A stretch of DNA of 64,000 bases from Balanoglossus misakiensis (Eukaryota > Hemichordata). Location: the NCBI GenBank assembly GCA_040954595.2, contig CM082579.2, forward strand, positions 15,252,001 through 15,316,000, written 5' to 3'. Of this stretch, positions 37,401 to 44,099 are shown piece by piece. Positions within the stretch are counted from its first letter, which is position 1; each line of letters opens with the position of its first letter. The translations under genes were made by a program, and so were the position numbers. The notes beneath the pieces are model-generated. The model saw only the letters and a list, made by a program, of their open reading frames with translations, made no database searches and was not told the origin of the DNA.

Positions 37401-39925
37401 TGATTGGTTTTTTTCCCTCTGATGCCTGCTTTATCGCTCATACTTTGGATGACTGTTGCCAACTTATTCTTTCCCATAGGGGATTTCTTAAACCATATGG
37501 TTGATGAGGGCGAATAATTGATTGCCAAGTAGAAGGGGCTGTCTGGGGTATTCATCTCAACGGGGCGACGATTAGCGAACTCCTTGTATGTGGCTATGGG
37601 ACATGTGTCTGGCTTCTCGGGAGTTGCGAAGATTTTGGGGTTGAAGGGTCGTGGTTTTGCACCAGCCTGTCCAAATCTGGTCTTAGTCTCCCTTTCATTG
37701 AATTCGATATACTCTTTGTGGTCGGCCGTCTTTTTGAGCTTGATATCCCCCCATTTCAATTCCCGGTTTTCTTGGCCACCGCGAAAGCCCAACATCTTGG
37801 TGTTGTTCATCCAAACTGCGTTGAACAACGCTTCGGGAGTCGATCGACCGACAAATCCTCGTTCAATTAAAAGTTGTTCTTCTTCATCTGTAAGCACTTC
37901 GGCAGCTTGTGGCTTATTTCCCCGTCCCTGTTTTTTTAGTTCAACTCTTTTTGCTGAGAGGCATTTTCGGGAGCGTTGGAATTCATTGTCACGGATGATG
38001 GAGACCGGGTAACCGTTGTCCTGCAGATAACGCTCGATTCCCCGCTGATAGCTCGTCAAAGTATCGGGTTCATACTGCTCACCATTTTTCTGCCTGGCTC
38101 CAACAAAATATGCAGCAAGGTGGCTATCCAGATCTTGGGGTGGCATATCAACTATACGACGAGTTTCTGTTGGGCGCATACTCGACAACCATTCCTGAAA
38201 CTGCTTCACTGCCGTGTTCGTACTCCTTACGGTATTCTTCTTTTTTTGCTGGTCCACAAAGTCGTCCAAATCGCCATCATTAAATTCCACATACCGATTT
38301 TGATTTTGCTGTTGTTGCTGATTTTGTTCGGGTACAGCAGTATCAGTTTCATCTTGACACAATAACTCAGCAAGTTGGAAAATTTCCTGCATCTCCGGGT
38401 CATTGAATGCTTCCATTGCGATGTCTATTTAGGAAGTGAGTAAATTTTGCCGTAGGCATCCACTTTTTATTGACCGGGTTTTCATTTTAGTGTTGAATTG
38501 TTTTTAAAACGTAACCATAAAAAATGTAGTTGTTTATTTTACTGAAAACTACAAAAAAAAGTCTGAAGAAGGTATAATTGTGAAAATTTTCGGGTTATCT
38601 TTATTTGGTAAACGACCGTAATGAACGTAAACAGACCGGTCACCTGGACAACTGCTCGCGCGCGTGACGCACAGTGTTGACGTGACGTTGTCATATTTTT
38701 TCTACGTGTGTAACTAATAATCGTTTGTTTTCCAAATCAATCACCAAGATAAATCCTTTATTTATAAGACATGTCCGTGGCCATCAGAACCCCATGAATT
38801 TCGATGTTGACTACCGGTATGTCAAATCTCATGAAACCGGGCCCTGTATCGGGTTATGTTTGTTTACATTTTAAGGTCGCCATTTTCATGAACATAGTTC
38901 CGGGTATAAGCGCAAGAAATGATGACGTTTAGTGTGAAATATCACCGGTGATATTTCACACTAAACGTGGTGATATTCACGTTAAACGTCACTAGGAGGA
39001 GGTGATATCAGCATGAGCATATGATAAGGCTATTTACCAACAGGTGTGCATGGTGAACCAGAGTAACCAATTGGGCACCTGGTACTTCCACAAGCTGATG
39101 GCTGGATTTTGACCACACTACCCAATAACTCTTGATCCATTTCAACCCACATGACATGATTGCCAAGTGGACTTTGTGAACAGTTCAAAGCCAGACTCTG
39201 GATTTCAACAGGAGTCAATACATAATCGTATACATTCATCTGTGTAACATCACCATGGAAGCTAAAATAGTTGTCAAGGAGTCCATTTTCGTCATAGCTT
39301 TGACCAAGAATTACCATACAGCTGTTGAAAAACAAGAGAATAATGAATTCATTAAAAGTGCTGGTAAGAAGTTGTCAAAAATAAACTGTGAAAATCAGTA
39401 TCGTTCCGCATAAGTTTGAATTTGAAAGTGCCACGAAGATAGCTTTGCTGATGTCCATAGTTTGCTCCCTTGATTTTTTTGGCCAGTTTTGTTGTAAGTC
39501 GCAACATGTTATGATGATATTGTATTGTCATGTAGGAGTAAGACAAGCTACCTAGCAGATAAGTTATAAACAAGATAACTGCTTCACAAATAAATGGTTC
39601 ACTTCTCTTGAGGCTTGGGAAAACTTGACAGTATAGGAAAATATAGAATTTTAACATGTGATGATGACAATTTTCTATGGCTTTGTAGGAGTTAAAAATG
39701 TTCGGAGTTCCACTAGCAACTTACTTTTCTGAGTCAGCGATACCTGTCCAGGATGGAAGGGGTGATGTTACTGCAACACCATTCAAGTAAACTGCCACAA
39801 TGCCTTCTTCAATTACCATGACAACATTATGCCACGAGTTGTCATCAACTGATACGGTTACACCATTTGTACTGACAGATAGACTTCTGTCCAGGACAAG
39901 AAGGGTACTATCAACTTGGGTTAAG
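28171..39925 (-). CDS. Mosaic type I membrane protein: pentraxin/LamG-HYR-sushi-GCC2_GCC3 x4-EGF x2-TM (5' end missing)
   Basis: Fifteen exons on the minus strand can be joined with matching phases: 39925-39725, 39321-39038, 35648-35508, 34803-34708, 33691-33520, 33116-32864, 32295-32147, 31552-31391, 31130-30969, 30724-30557, 30419-30258, 29688-29566, 29272-29142, 28876-28788 and 28435-28171. Together they give about 850 residues. Order from the N-side: LamG/pentraxin, HYR, sushi, a Cys domain with an RRKRQ basic site, four Cys-rich ephrin-receptor-like repeats, two EGFs, one TM helix and an acidic tail with an NPMY motif. The domain set resembles SVEP1-like proteins, but the TM helix makes this a surface receptor or adhesion protein (inference). 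No signal peptide or first exon is found. The sushi exon has an apparent frameshift. Confidence 0.8.
28788..28876 (-). CDS. Exon: transmembrane helix
   Basis: 89 bp, phase 0 in after CTCTTACAG, phase 2 out at ACG/GTAAGT. IPPAVIIGGVAGGLAAVLVL then GVIMLLMYQR is a single hydrophobic helix of about 25 residues with a basic stop-transfer residue, giving a type I topology. Confidence 0.9.
29142..29272 (-). CDS. Exon: EGF-like domain 2
   Basis: 131 bp. KCEGFCSNNAVCIKDSDGNP then VCECTDEYQGETC. Two donors overlap at the 3' end (G/GTGTGT and GGT/GTGTAT); only the second leaves phase 0, which the following TM exon needs, so the exon is ended at 29142. Confidence 0.85.
29375..29495 (+). mobile_element. 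Interspersed short element, copy in intron
   Basis: Shares TTGATTCACTATATATCCAC, TATCAAACATAATTAATGG and AAAAAGGGCAGC with copies at 31680-31830 and 46700-46850. Lies between the two EGF exons. Confidence 0.75.
29566..29688 (-). CDS. Exon: EGF-like domain 1
   Basis: 123 bp, phase 1 in and out. CRLGLDDCHPNATCRNLVPG then YECTCKTGFTGDGITC. Six cysteines in EGF spacing; the GFTGDG turn is typical. Codon G|AT gives Asp at the join. Confidence 0.9.
29765..29955. mobile_element. TTAA-flanked MITE, about 183 bp
   Basis: TTAA/AGGTATACGGTCACCT at the left and AGGTGACTGTATACCT/TTAA at the right. 16-bp inverted ends with one mismatch, directly flanked by TTAA on both sides, the target duplication used by piggyBac-type elements. 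Interior non-coding. Lies in the intron between EGF 1 and Cys repeat 4. Confidence 0.85.
30258..30419 (-). CDS. Exon: GCC2_GCC3 repeat 4
   Basis: 162 bp, phase 1 in and out, between CATCAACAG and G/GTAGGA. YCNVGWYLNQESYRCEKCPV, GTYNFEFNQDACQPCPTGYT and ending TECD. Last of the four Cys repeats before the EGF pair. Confidence 0.9.
30557..30724 (-). CDS. Exon: GCC2_GCC3 repeat 3
   Basis: 168 bp, phase 1 in and out, between AATTACAG and T/GTAAGT. CESCPMGTYQSNAELQPSC, MPCPFGFTTRTVGSTLSEDC. The donor used is the consensus GTAAGT at 30556, two codons after the last Cys. Confidence 0.9.
30969..31130 (-). CDS. Exon: GCC2_GCC3 repeat 2
   Basis: 162 bp, phase 1 in and out, between TATTGCAG and G/GTAGGT. 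CDVGHYFDNGTSQCQSCPIG, FWQSEEGKFVCNTCPKG and ending ESQCQ. Identical length to its neighbour, as expected for exon-shuffled repeats. Confidence 0.9.
31391..31552 (-). CDS. Exon: GCC2_GCC3 / ephrin-receptor-like repeat 1
   Basis: 162 bp (54 codons), phase 1 in and out, between TTTCCACAG and G/GTATGT. CPEGSYHDTELSQCHPCAIG then YYQPLEGQTACNACPN is the C-x-G-x-Y-x(n)-C-x-x-C-x-x-G-x-Y-x(n)-C-x-x-C module. Confidence 0.9.
31680..31830 (+). mobile_element. Interspersed short element, second intronic copy
   Basis: Same family as 29375-29495 and 46585-46850 (TTGATTCACTATATATCCAC, AAACATAATTAATGG, AAAAAGGGCAGCGAG). Confidence 0.75.
32147..32295 (-). CDS. Exon: linker before the Cys-rich repeats
   Basis: 149 bp, phase 2 in (ATCCATTAG), phase 1 out at TGTG/GTGAGT. 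The translation is acidic and hydrophobic (AAAVVIEDAVKNGPFDTAEY) and ends in IFCSNGSVLVGEEC, the first cysteines of the following repeat block. It continues in frame from the RRKRQ exon. Confidence 0.75.
32864..33116 (-). CDS. Exon: Cys domain ending in a furin-like basic site
   Basis: 253 bp, phase 1 in, phase 2 out (AAT GC/GTGAGT). It contains RGVNCGVSYNSQAGTC, IQQLRISFMNTINYLNDLF and GICGGECNFDDLEITCGAS, then NRRKRQADTQ. The R-x-K/R-R tract is compatible with proprotein-convertase cleavage. The domain lies between sushi and GCC2_GCC3 modules, as in SVEP1-type proteins; its family name is not certain. Confidence 0.75.
33520..33691 (-). CDS. Exon: sushi/CCP-like domain with an internal frameshift
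   Basis: The 5' part reads ISICNEFESGVFCQVDCLPG then YKFAS in one frame, typical of a sushi module, but that frame meets TAG shortly after. The 3' part, APYYLCHSEGSFNPE ... FTFPGCS, is in the frame shifted by one, and exits in phase 1 at TCAG/GTGAG, matching the next exon. With the acceptor after GCCAG the exon is 172 bp, one more than a multiple of three, though both neighbours demand phase 1. Three nearby AGs (GCCAG, ACCAG, TAAAG) all give the same entry frame. Either a real frameshift allele or a base error. Confidence 0.65.
33777..33868 (+). repeat. 44-bp tandem duplication in an intron
   Basis: ATCCAACAGGCAAATACTAC at 33778 recurs at 33822, with CCAAATGTC following both times. Just downstream, near 33850-33905, the minus strand contains GTGGGTTCGTTACC, a B-box-like sequence that could be a remnant of a tRNA-derived SINE. 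Confidence 0.7.
34708..34803 (-). CDS. Exon: second half of the HYR domain
   Basis: 96 bp between CTTACAG and C/GTGAGT, phase 1 in and out. GTYQISYVASDTAGNNAQC is the HYR ending G-x-x-x-V-x-Y-x-A-x-D-x-x-G-N-x-x-x-C. It completes the fold begun in the exon at 35508-35648. Confidence 0.85.
35508..35648 (-). CDS. Exon: first half of a HYR domain
   Basis: 141 bp between TTCTTCAG and G/GTAAGT, phase 1 in and out. The sequence D-KHAPEVIYCPN ... GVWQEPIFTDD matches the HYR (hyalin repeat) start: P-x-i-x-C-P then V-x-W-x-x-P-x-x-x-D. The codon formed with the previous exon gives Asp, which supports the join across the Crypton-bearing intron. Confidence 0.8.
35946..36053 (+). repeat. GAT/GGT trinucleotide microsatellite
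   Basis: Runs of GATGAT, GACGAT and GGTGGT. A His-rich minus-strand frame over it is an artefact. Confidence 0.95.
36382..36534. repeat. Long palindrome at the left side of the Crypton
   Basis: GGTTATCGCCCCATATCACC at 36382 pairs with its complement ending at 36534. The arms are about 70 bp with few mismatches (GGCCATATTTGCCGCGAGTG against CACACGAGCGGCAAATATGA) and the loop is near 36452-36464. It would extrude a strong hairpin. Confidence 0.9.
36992..38416 (-). CDS. Crypton tyrosine recombinase, 474 aa, apparently intact
   Basis: Single uninterrupted frame, ATG at 38414-38416 (in GCAATGGAAGC), stop at 36992. Residues 1-60 are acidic and Gln-rich. About 60-150 resemble the SAM-like core-binding domain (STNTAVKQFQEWLSSM, LDSHLAAYFVGARQK). 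The catalytic domain follows: Arg in MLGFRGGQENRELKWGD, the H-x-x-R box in NHSMRKTAITKLLHAGI, the second His in QQLSGHSQLQSV and the nucleophile Tyr in NNYATAS. This is the R...HxxR...H...Y order of tyrosine recombinases and the GGQ / HSMRKT style of animal Cryptons (DUF3504 group). The C-tail is Ser-rich with a basic KRRRR segment that could be an NLS. No stop or frameshift, so the copy may be recent or domesticated. Confidence 0.9.
   Translation of the reverse strand: MEAFNDPEMQEIFQLAELLCQDETDTAVPEQNQQQQQNQNRYVEFNDGDLDDFVDQQKKKNTVRSTNTAVKQFQEWLSSMRPTETRRIVDMPPQDLDSHLAAYFVGARQKNGEQYEPDTLTSYQRGIERYLQDNGYPVSIIRDNEFQRSRKCLSAKRVELKKQGRGNKPQAAEVLTDEEEQLLIERGFVGRSTPEALFNAVWMNNTKMLGFRGGQENRELKWGDIKLKKTADHKEYIEFNERETKTRFGQAGAKPRPFNPKIFATPEKPDTCPIATYKEFANRRPVEMNTPDSPFYLAINYSPSSTIWFKKSPMGKNKLATVIQSMSDKAGIRGKKTNHSMRKTAITKLLHAGIPPTQVQQLSGHSQLQSVNNYATASLRQQEEMSNILAPGSSKQVENRAISSSVSSNTCQMEAATTGGIFSDAVIYGGSFNIYVSNATSTGSSSMTQTPPPYKRRRRAVIYDSPSSSENSQE
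38925..38968. repeat. Perfect 44-bp palindrome at the right end of the Crypton
   Basis: ACGTTTAGTGTGAAATATCA then CC|GG and the exact reverse complement. It is followed by a third partial copy (GTGATATTCACGTTAAACGT). A candidate recombinase-binding or hairpin site. Confidence 0.95.
39038..39321 (-). CDS. Exon: C-side part of the pentraxin domain and Cys linker
   Basis: 284 bp, entering in phase 2 after TTTCAACAG and leaving in phase 1 at G/GTAAAT. The motif FHGDVTQMNVYDYVLTPVEI corresponds to the pentraxin signature F-G-D-v-W-d-x-v-L-t-p-x-I. A tail with CGSTRCPIGYSGSPC follows. The Crypton element begins about 11 bp beyond the donor, the closest insertion to a splice site in this gene. Confidence 0.8.
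39725..39925 (-). CDS. Exon: N-side part of the pentraxin/LamG domain
   Basis: Acceptor CTTGGCAG and donor AA/GTAAGT frame 201 bp, entering and leaving in phase 2. The translation has the jelly-roll pattern of LamG/pentraxin folds: VSVDDNSWHNVVMVIEEG, then VAVYLNGV, equivalent to the W-H-v and v-Y-v-D/N-G signatures. It joins in phase to the next exon (GAA AA|C). At least one more LamG exon should lie further 5', at higher coordinates, but was not found among the 40-42 kb repeats. Confidence 0.75.
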
Positions 39926-40049
39926 CTGCCAAGAAATTCAAAACAGAGATTAGACATAAATCGGTGCATCAGCTGGTACTTTTGGGAAATTATCACACTT
40001 TTTTCAAACTGCGCCACCTTTAGCCCATACAGAAGTATGCACTGAACTA

Positions 40050-42060
40050 TGTACAAGTATTATGAACCCTAAGTATGAGTGCATATGCAAGTTTAAACCA
40101 GACAAATAATAAATCTTCGCCGCAAAGGAATATGGTCGCCACCGTGAGAAAATGCAAAATACAATTAAACTTGCAAGCAGCGTTGGCGGGGCACAAGCGG
40201 TTCCCATGGTAACAAGCAAATGCCAAGGCTGTATCTGCTGTGGATACCAAGATATTGGAAAGTAGGTCAAAGGTCACCTGAGGTCACCCCAAATTTGGGC
40301 AAAAAAATCAGACCCCATACTAGTCTAGGTCCAACAAAAACCAAACACCTAGCTCTATTGGTTCGCCTAGAATTAGGTATGCGCATAATTAATGAGGTCT
40401 TGTGTAAGACTCCATATCTGCTCCATCGGCCCTCCAAAAGCCAGGACTCTAACTGCTGTGGATGCTGAGATATGGGAAATTAGATCAAAGGTCATCCAAG
40501 GTCACCCAAAATTTGGGCATAAAATTTTGACCCCAGAGTGGGCCATGTCCAACTAAAACCAGACCTCTAGCCCTATTGGTTAGCCTGGAATTAGATATGC
40601 AGAAAAATGATGTTTCAGAAATAGGTCAAGGGTCATTGCCGAAATTACCAAAATAGTTGTGTCATGTCCTGGCAGCATTGGTACCCATGTCCACAAAATT
40701 CATGACTGTGGTGCTTTTACAAGAGGAGGTATGGGGATATGCATATATAATTAGTTGTTTTAAAACTGGGTCAAAGGTCATGTCAAAATTGCCCCGAAAA
40801 ATTGTAACAACTTCCGGTCATATGATGACTCATATCCAAAAAAAAGAATTTACGTGCTGTCAACATTTTGGCTACAAAACAGAATTTTCATTTTTCAATG
40901 GTTTTCCGAAAATCCAACATGGCCGCCATAATGATCGACCAATCACAGTGCGCTTCGCAAACTTGATAAACATAGGTTAGGTGACCACATACCCCGAATC
41001 CTGTGACTCGGCAATCGCTGGTTCTGGAGAAGAAGATTTTTAAAGTTTTAAGTAGTTTTTCAGAAAAACAATTGTAGCAAAATGATGGACAGAAGGTAGG
41101 CTACCTGCACACCAAATTTGAACTCGATCGGCCCAGTAGTTTTTGAGAAGGACTCGTTTAACGATTGTCAGGAAATGCAATATGGCCGCCAGGTCACGTG
41201 ACTAATTAAATATTCACGAGCCACTGCACGTCTACTCATTGGCCCCTATCACCCTACCAAGTTTCAGCCCCCAAGGTGCAGCGGTTTTCAAGATCTACCT
41301 GGCCGAATTTCTCGGAAGAAGAAGAAGAAGAAGAAGAATTAAAGCTGCGAGCAGCATTGTTGGGCCCAAGCGCTGATCTTGAATTATATATGCACAGTAT
41401 GAATGAGAAGAAACAGAATTTTCTATCGGATGTATTATCTCATGACATAACAAGGATGTGTGTATTTTTGCTGCTGAAATAGGGTGAAGTAGGTCAAAGG
41501 TCACCTGAGGTCACCCAACATTTGGGCAATTTTTTTTTACCCATACTTTTGACCCCAGAGTGGGCCATGTCCAACAAAAACCAAAACTCTAGCTCTATTG
41601 GTTCGCCTGTAATTAGGTATGTGCATAATTAATGAGGTCAGCAGAGGTCAAAGGGGTCATGAAAAGTAGCAAAATATTTTGATCACACACTAATCCACAT
41701 TCATCAAAAACCAAACCTCTAGCCCTATAGGTTAGCCTGGAATTAGATATGCAGAAATAATAACGCGTGATAATTAGGTCAAAGGTCATGTGAAAAATCG
41801 CCAAAAAATTGTTATATATTTTAGTCACATGACGATTGATATCCATAAAAAGAATTTGTATGCTATCAATTTTTGGACTAGAAAAAGGAATTTCAATTTT
41901 TCTCTGTTTTTTACAAAATCCAATATGGCCGCCATAATCTTCGACCAATCACAATGCTCTTTGCAAACTTGATAGACATCAGTGTAGTGACCATACTCCC
42001 CGAATCTTGCGACTCAGTCATCGCTCGTTCTGGAGTAGAAGATTTTTGGAGTTTAACTAT
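40050..42060 (+). repeat. Block of interspersed repeats carrying AGGTCA direct repeats
   Basis: Several diverged copies of one family follow each other: GCAAGCAGCGTTGGCGGGGC near 40176, GCTGCGAGCAGCATTGTTGG near 41344, and recurrent CTATTGGTTCGCCTAGAATT and GCATAATTAATGAGGTC phrases. (GAA)n lies at 41319-41339. Each copy contains AGGTCAAAGGTCA-like sequence. The 7740-8955 foldback and a fragment at 46376 belong to the same family. No coding exon seen; the missing 5' exons of the mosaic gene were not found here. Confidence 0.7.
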
Positions 42061-42077
42061 GGTTTTACAAAAAAACA

Positions 42078-42481
42078 ATAAACCCGCTGTACCTCCGCAT
42101 GTCTCCACAAGAGCTAGGAGCTCAAAATCGAACGGACGCAGACCAGCGGTCTGTCAGGTGTAGTAACCGTAACACCAATAAAGGTAGGTTTTCATTGATT
42201 CTAATAGGTCTCCGTTCATCAACATTTCAAATATTCTCCATAATCCAGTAGTTGCCACTGTACTTGAATGAAATATTTCCTTTCAAACTTCCAAATGGTA
42301 ACCGAATCTCAAATCGCAAATCTTTCCATTTTAATAACGAAGTCGGATGCCGAAATTACCAACTCACTTTTTCTATCGGACTCCATCATTCTAATACTTT
42401 ACTTCAATGTTCAAAAATTGTGTAAAGCAATATCCACTCTCAATCTATATTTCAGGTTTAACGGCGTAATGGCATCCCCGG
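42078..42481 (+). repeat. End sequence of the OB-fold element, copy A (plus orientation)
   Basis: Starts CCCGCTGTACCTCCGCATGT and CTCCACAAGAGCTAGGAGCT, and continues through CCGTTCATCAACATTTC, TCAAACTTCCAAATGGTAAC and TATATTTCAGGTTTAACGGC. The same stretch occurs at 59053-59438 (plus), 56980-57139 (plus, truncated) and in reverse at 54963-55342 and 57140-57408. Confidence 0.85.
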
Positions 42482-42738
42482 CCTTTGCTCTATCATAGAG
42501 GCAAATGGTATTATCTCTTCCAGTGGAAAAGTTGCGGAGCTGTATGTATTCTCCCTTCTGTAATCTGTTCAGCCACTTCGGATTTTCTTTCCAGAATTTA
42601 AGTTCCAGAACGTTGCCATCGTGCTGCATACAAGGCACGCTAAACAGTTTCCCGTTGGCGGAATTCCGGATCTCGACATCCTCCATGACGCGCAATTTCA
42701 CAGCCATGCCTTGGCTGGTTGCAGATGATGGAGCTAAG
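42482..42738 (-). pseudogene. OB-fold gene exon 2, copy A, internally inverted
   Basis: Read on the minus strand, 42721-42482 encodes MAVKLRVMEDVEIRNSANGK and KFWKENPKWLNRLQKGEYIQ, the same exon as at 59439-59708, with the frame open. However the last 17 bases of an exon 2 (GATGATGGAGCTAAG plus donor GTATGT at 42739) and the whole following intron are in plus orientation, as is the 5' flank ending GGCATCCCCGGC. So the exon body is flipped within otherwise plus-oriented flanks. It cannot be spliced with exon 3. Confidence 0.8.
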
Positions 42739-43170
42739 GTATGTAACAATCGCACCCCGAAACGCCTGGGCCCTTTTTTGTGTGTAGTCATTGTGGGTAT
42801 GTTAACCTCCCATGTCCTACATTTTTAGAAATTTAGTATACAAAACTGGATGACCGATTATGTTTTAGAGACCTTTCCCGAATCCACCTGAAGCCCAGTC
42901 GGAATGTCTTGGGATGTAACCTAAATTCAATATGGCCGCCTCCATGCGTTCACTTGCATTTGAAAATACGTTGATTTTATCGTCGATTAGCGGTGTTTAT
43001 TCTTAGTATCAATTTAAACGCGGCACTCGCTCACAAGTCATATTCTAGAAAGAAAGAAAAAATGATAGTTTCGAGTACAGATTACATGTATTTTAAAACG
43101 AGGTTTGGTAACAATGGTATCACTACTAAATGACTTACAATCGATGTTTTTAATTGTCTTTGCACCACAG

Positions 43171-43342
43171 TATGAATCCGGTGATGGTAAATCGCATTCA
43201 ACTTAGAAGGCATGGAGAAAGCGCAACTGATGGTAACTGGGATGCCAAACTGAAACTTTTGGGAGAGAAAACCTTGCCATGTATGGACGTGGGTGTCACA
43301 GTTAAACTTGGGTTAAATACTACAGCGACAACCGAAGTCCCG
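43171..43342 (+). pseudogene. OB-fold gene exon 3, copy A, degenerate
   Basis: After TTTGCACCACAG, 172 bp align with the 207-bp exon 3 at 60125-60331. LKLLGEKTLPCMDVG and TVKLGLNTTATTEVP are recognisable, but 36 bp (CCATTGGTTATCAAC...) are deleted, one base is gained, an in-frame TAG occurs early, and the donor GTGAGA has become TTGAGA. Shares deletion and frameshift with the copy at 53605-53776. Confidence 0.8.
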
Positions 43343-43361
43343 TTGAGATATGATATGTGGT

Positions 43362-43428
43362 AGTGCATGTCCACATGAGTGCCGTGTACTAGCCTCTCTC
43401 TCTGTAAATCCATCCAGGCTACTGCTTT
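43362..43428 (-). pseudogene. OB-fold gene candidate exon 6, copy A
   Basis: Minus-strand acceptor TCCAATGTACAG, then A|AA GCA GTA in the phase left by exon 5: AVAWMDLQRERLVHGTHVDM. The exon has no clear donor; it runs into the rearranged junction with exon 3, which is in the opposite orientation. A related sequence is at 52247-52310. Confidence 0.5.
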
Positions 43429-43629
43429 CTGTACATTGGAGAGAAATGAGAACAAGATGGTTAAATCATATTTTGTATAAGTTGGTGTTGACGAAAATAA
43501 GATGCATGTGAATTGTAGGACTGAAATGTTTCTGTAATGAATACTAAATTAAAAGTTCACAACTTGCATGCAGATAGTAAGTGCTGGGGAAGTTGCAGGG
43601 TGGAGATTGCTTTGGTTTAGTTAACTTAC

Positions 43630-43776
43630 TCAATCTTTGTGACTGTTGCATTTCTTGATTGATAGAGTAGTGTACATGCATTGGCAGGTTTTCTAATATG
43701 GCCTCCTCTGTACCCAAGGTCTGGCATAAGGTGGGACACTGTAAGTATTTGCCGTCTGACACAGAAGATGCCACTT
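43630..43776 (-). pseudogene. OB-fold gene candidate exon 5, copy A (Cys-containing)
   Basis: 147 bp between TTTTTTCTAG and TTGA/GTAAGT, phase 1 in and out. EVASSVSDGKYLQCPTLCQT then EEAILENLPMHVHYSINQEM. The V-x-S-V-x-x-x-x-Y-x-x-C-P-x-x-C pattern resembles the zinc-binding segment after the C-terminal OB-fold of RPA1-like proteins (resemblance, inference). Phase 1 fits exon 6 but is one base off from exon 4. A second frame is also open through this exon. Confidence 0.45.
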
Positions 43777-43885
43777 CTAGAAAAAAATAAAAAGGACAGA
43801 ATGTGATTGGTAAGACACAGAGACGTGAACATGTACACAAAATGATAGGAAATTGGTGGAAGCAAGTACTGCAGTTAATACTTAC

Positions 43886-43950
43886 TCATCTATGTCTATT
43901 CCCTCAAATATCCCTTCTACCATATCATCACCATTTGGTTCTTTTAACAC
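43886..43950 (-). pseudogene. OB-fold gene candidate exon 4, copy A
   Basis: 65 bp after CCCTAAG and before GATGA/GTAAGT on the minus strand: VLKEPNGDDMVEGIFEGIDI, acidic and coding-like. Phase 0 entry fits the phase 0 exit of exon 3. Its homologue at 53358-53428 has an in-frame TAA. Confidence 0.45.
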
Positions 43951-44099
43951 CTTAGGGAAAAATTGAGAGTTACATTAGAAGCACCGACAATAGGAGGGGG
44001 GGGGTAAGGTTTGCAGAGAACAGGTTTTTTTATGAACATTTGTGAAAATCAGAAATTAGTGACATGTAGGATTTCAATTTTATGATGTAACATTGTTTT

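Larger units (their letters stand above)
36538..39027 (-). mobile_element. Crypton-type element (tyrosine-recombinase transposon)
   Basis: TTATCATATGCTC at 36538-36550 faces its complement GAGCATATGATAA at 39015-39027, enclosing the 474-codon recombinase ORF and a perfect palindrome. These 13-bp inverted ends are a proposed boundary: Cryptons usually lack terminal inverted repeats, so the true end could include the left palindrome (36382-36534). The element lies in the intron between the pentraxin and HYR exons, in the same orientation as the host gene. Confidence 0.6.

Noticed and set aside
39352-40277. Minus-strand frames between and beyond the pentraxin exons as extra coding sequence
   Set aside because: They overlap introns and diverged repeats, and do not continue the LamG pattern or fit the exon phases.
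42411-42791. Intact minus-strand gene at copy A exon 2
   Set aside because: The open frame is only the inverted exon body; its flanking splice sites are in the opposite orientation.
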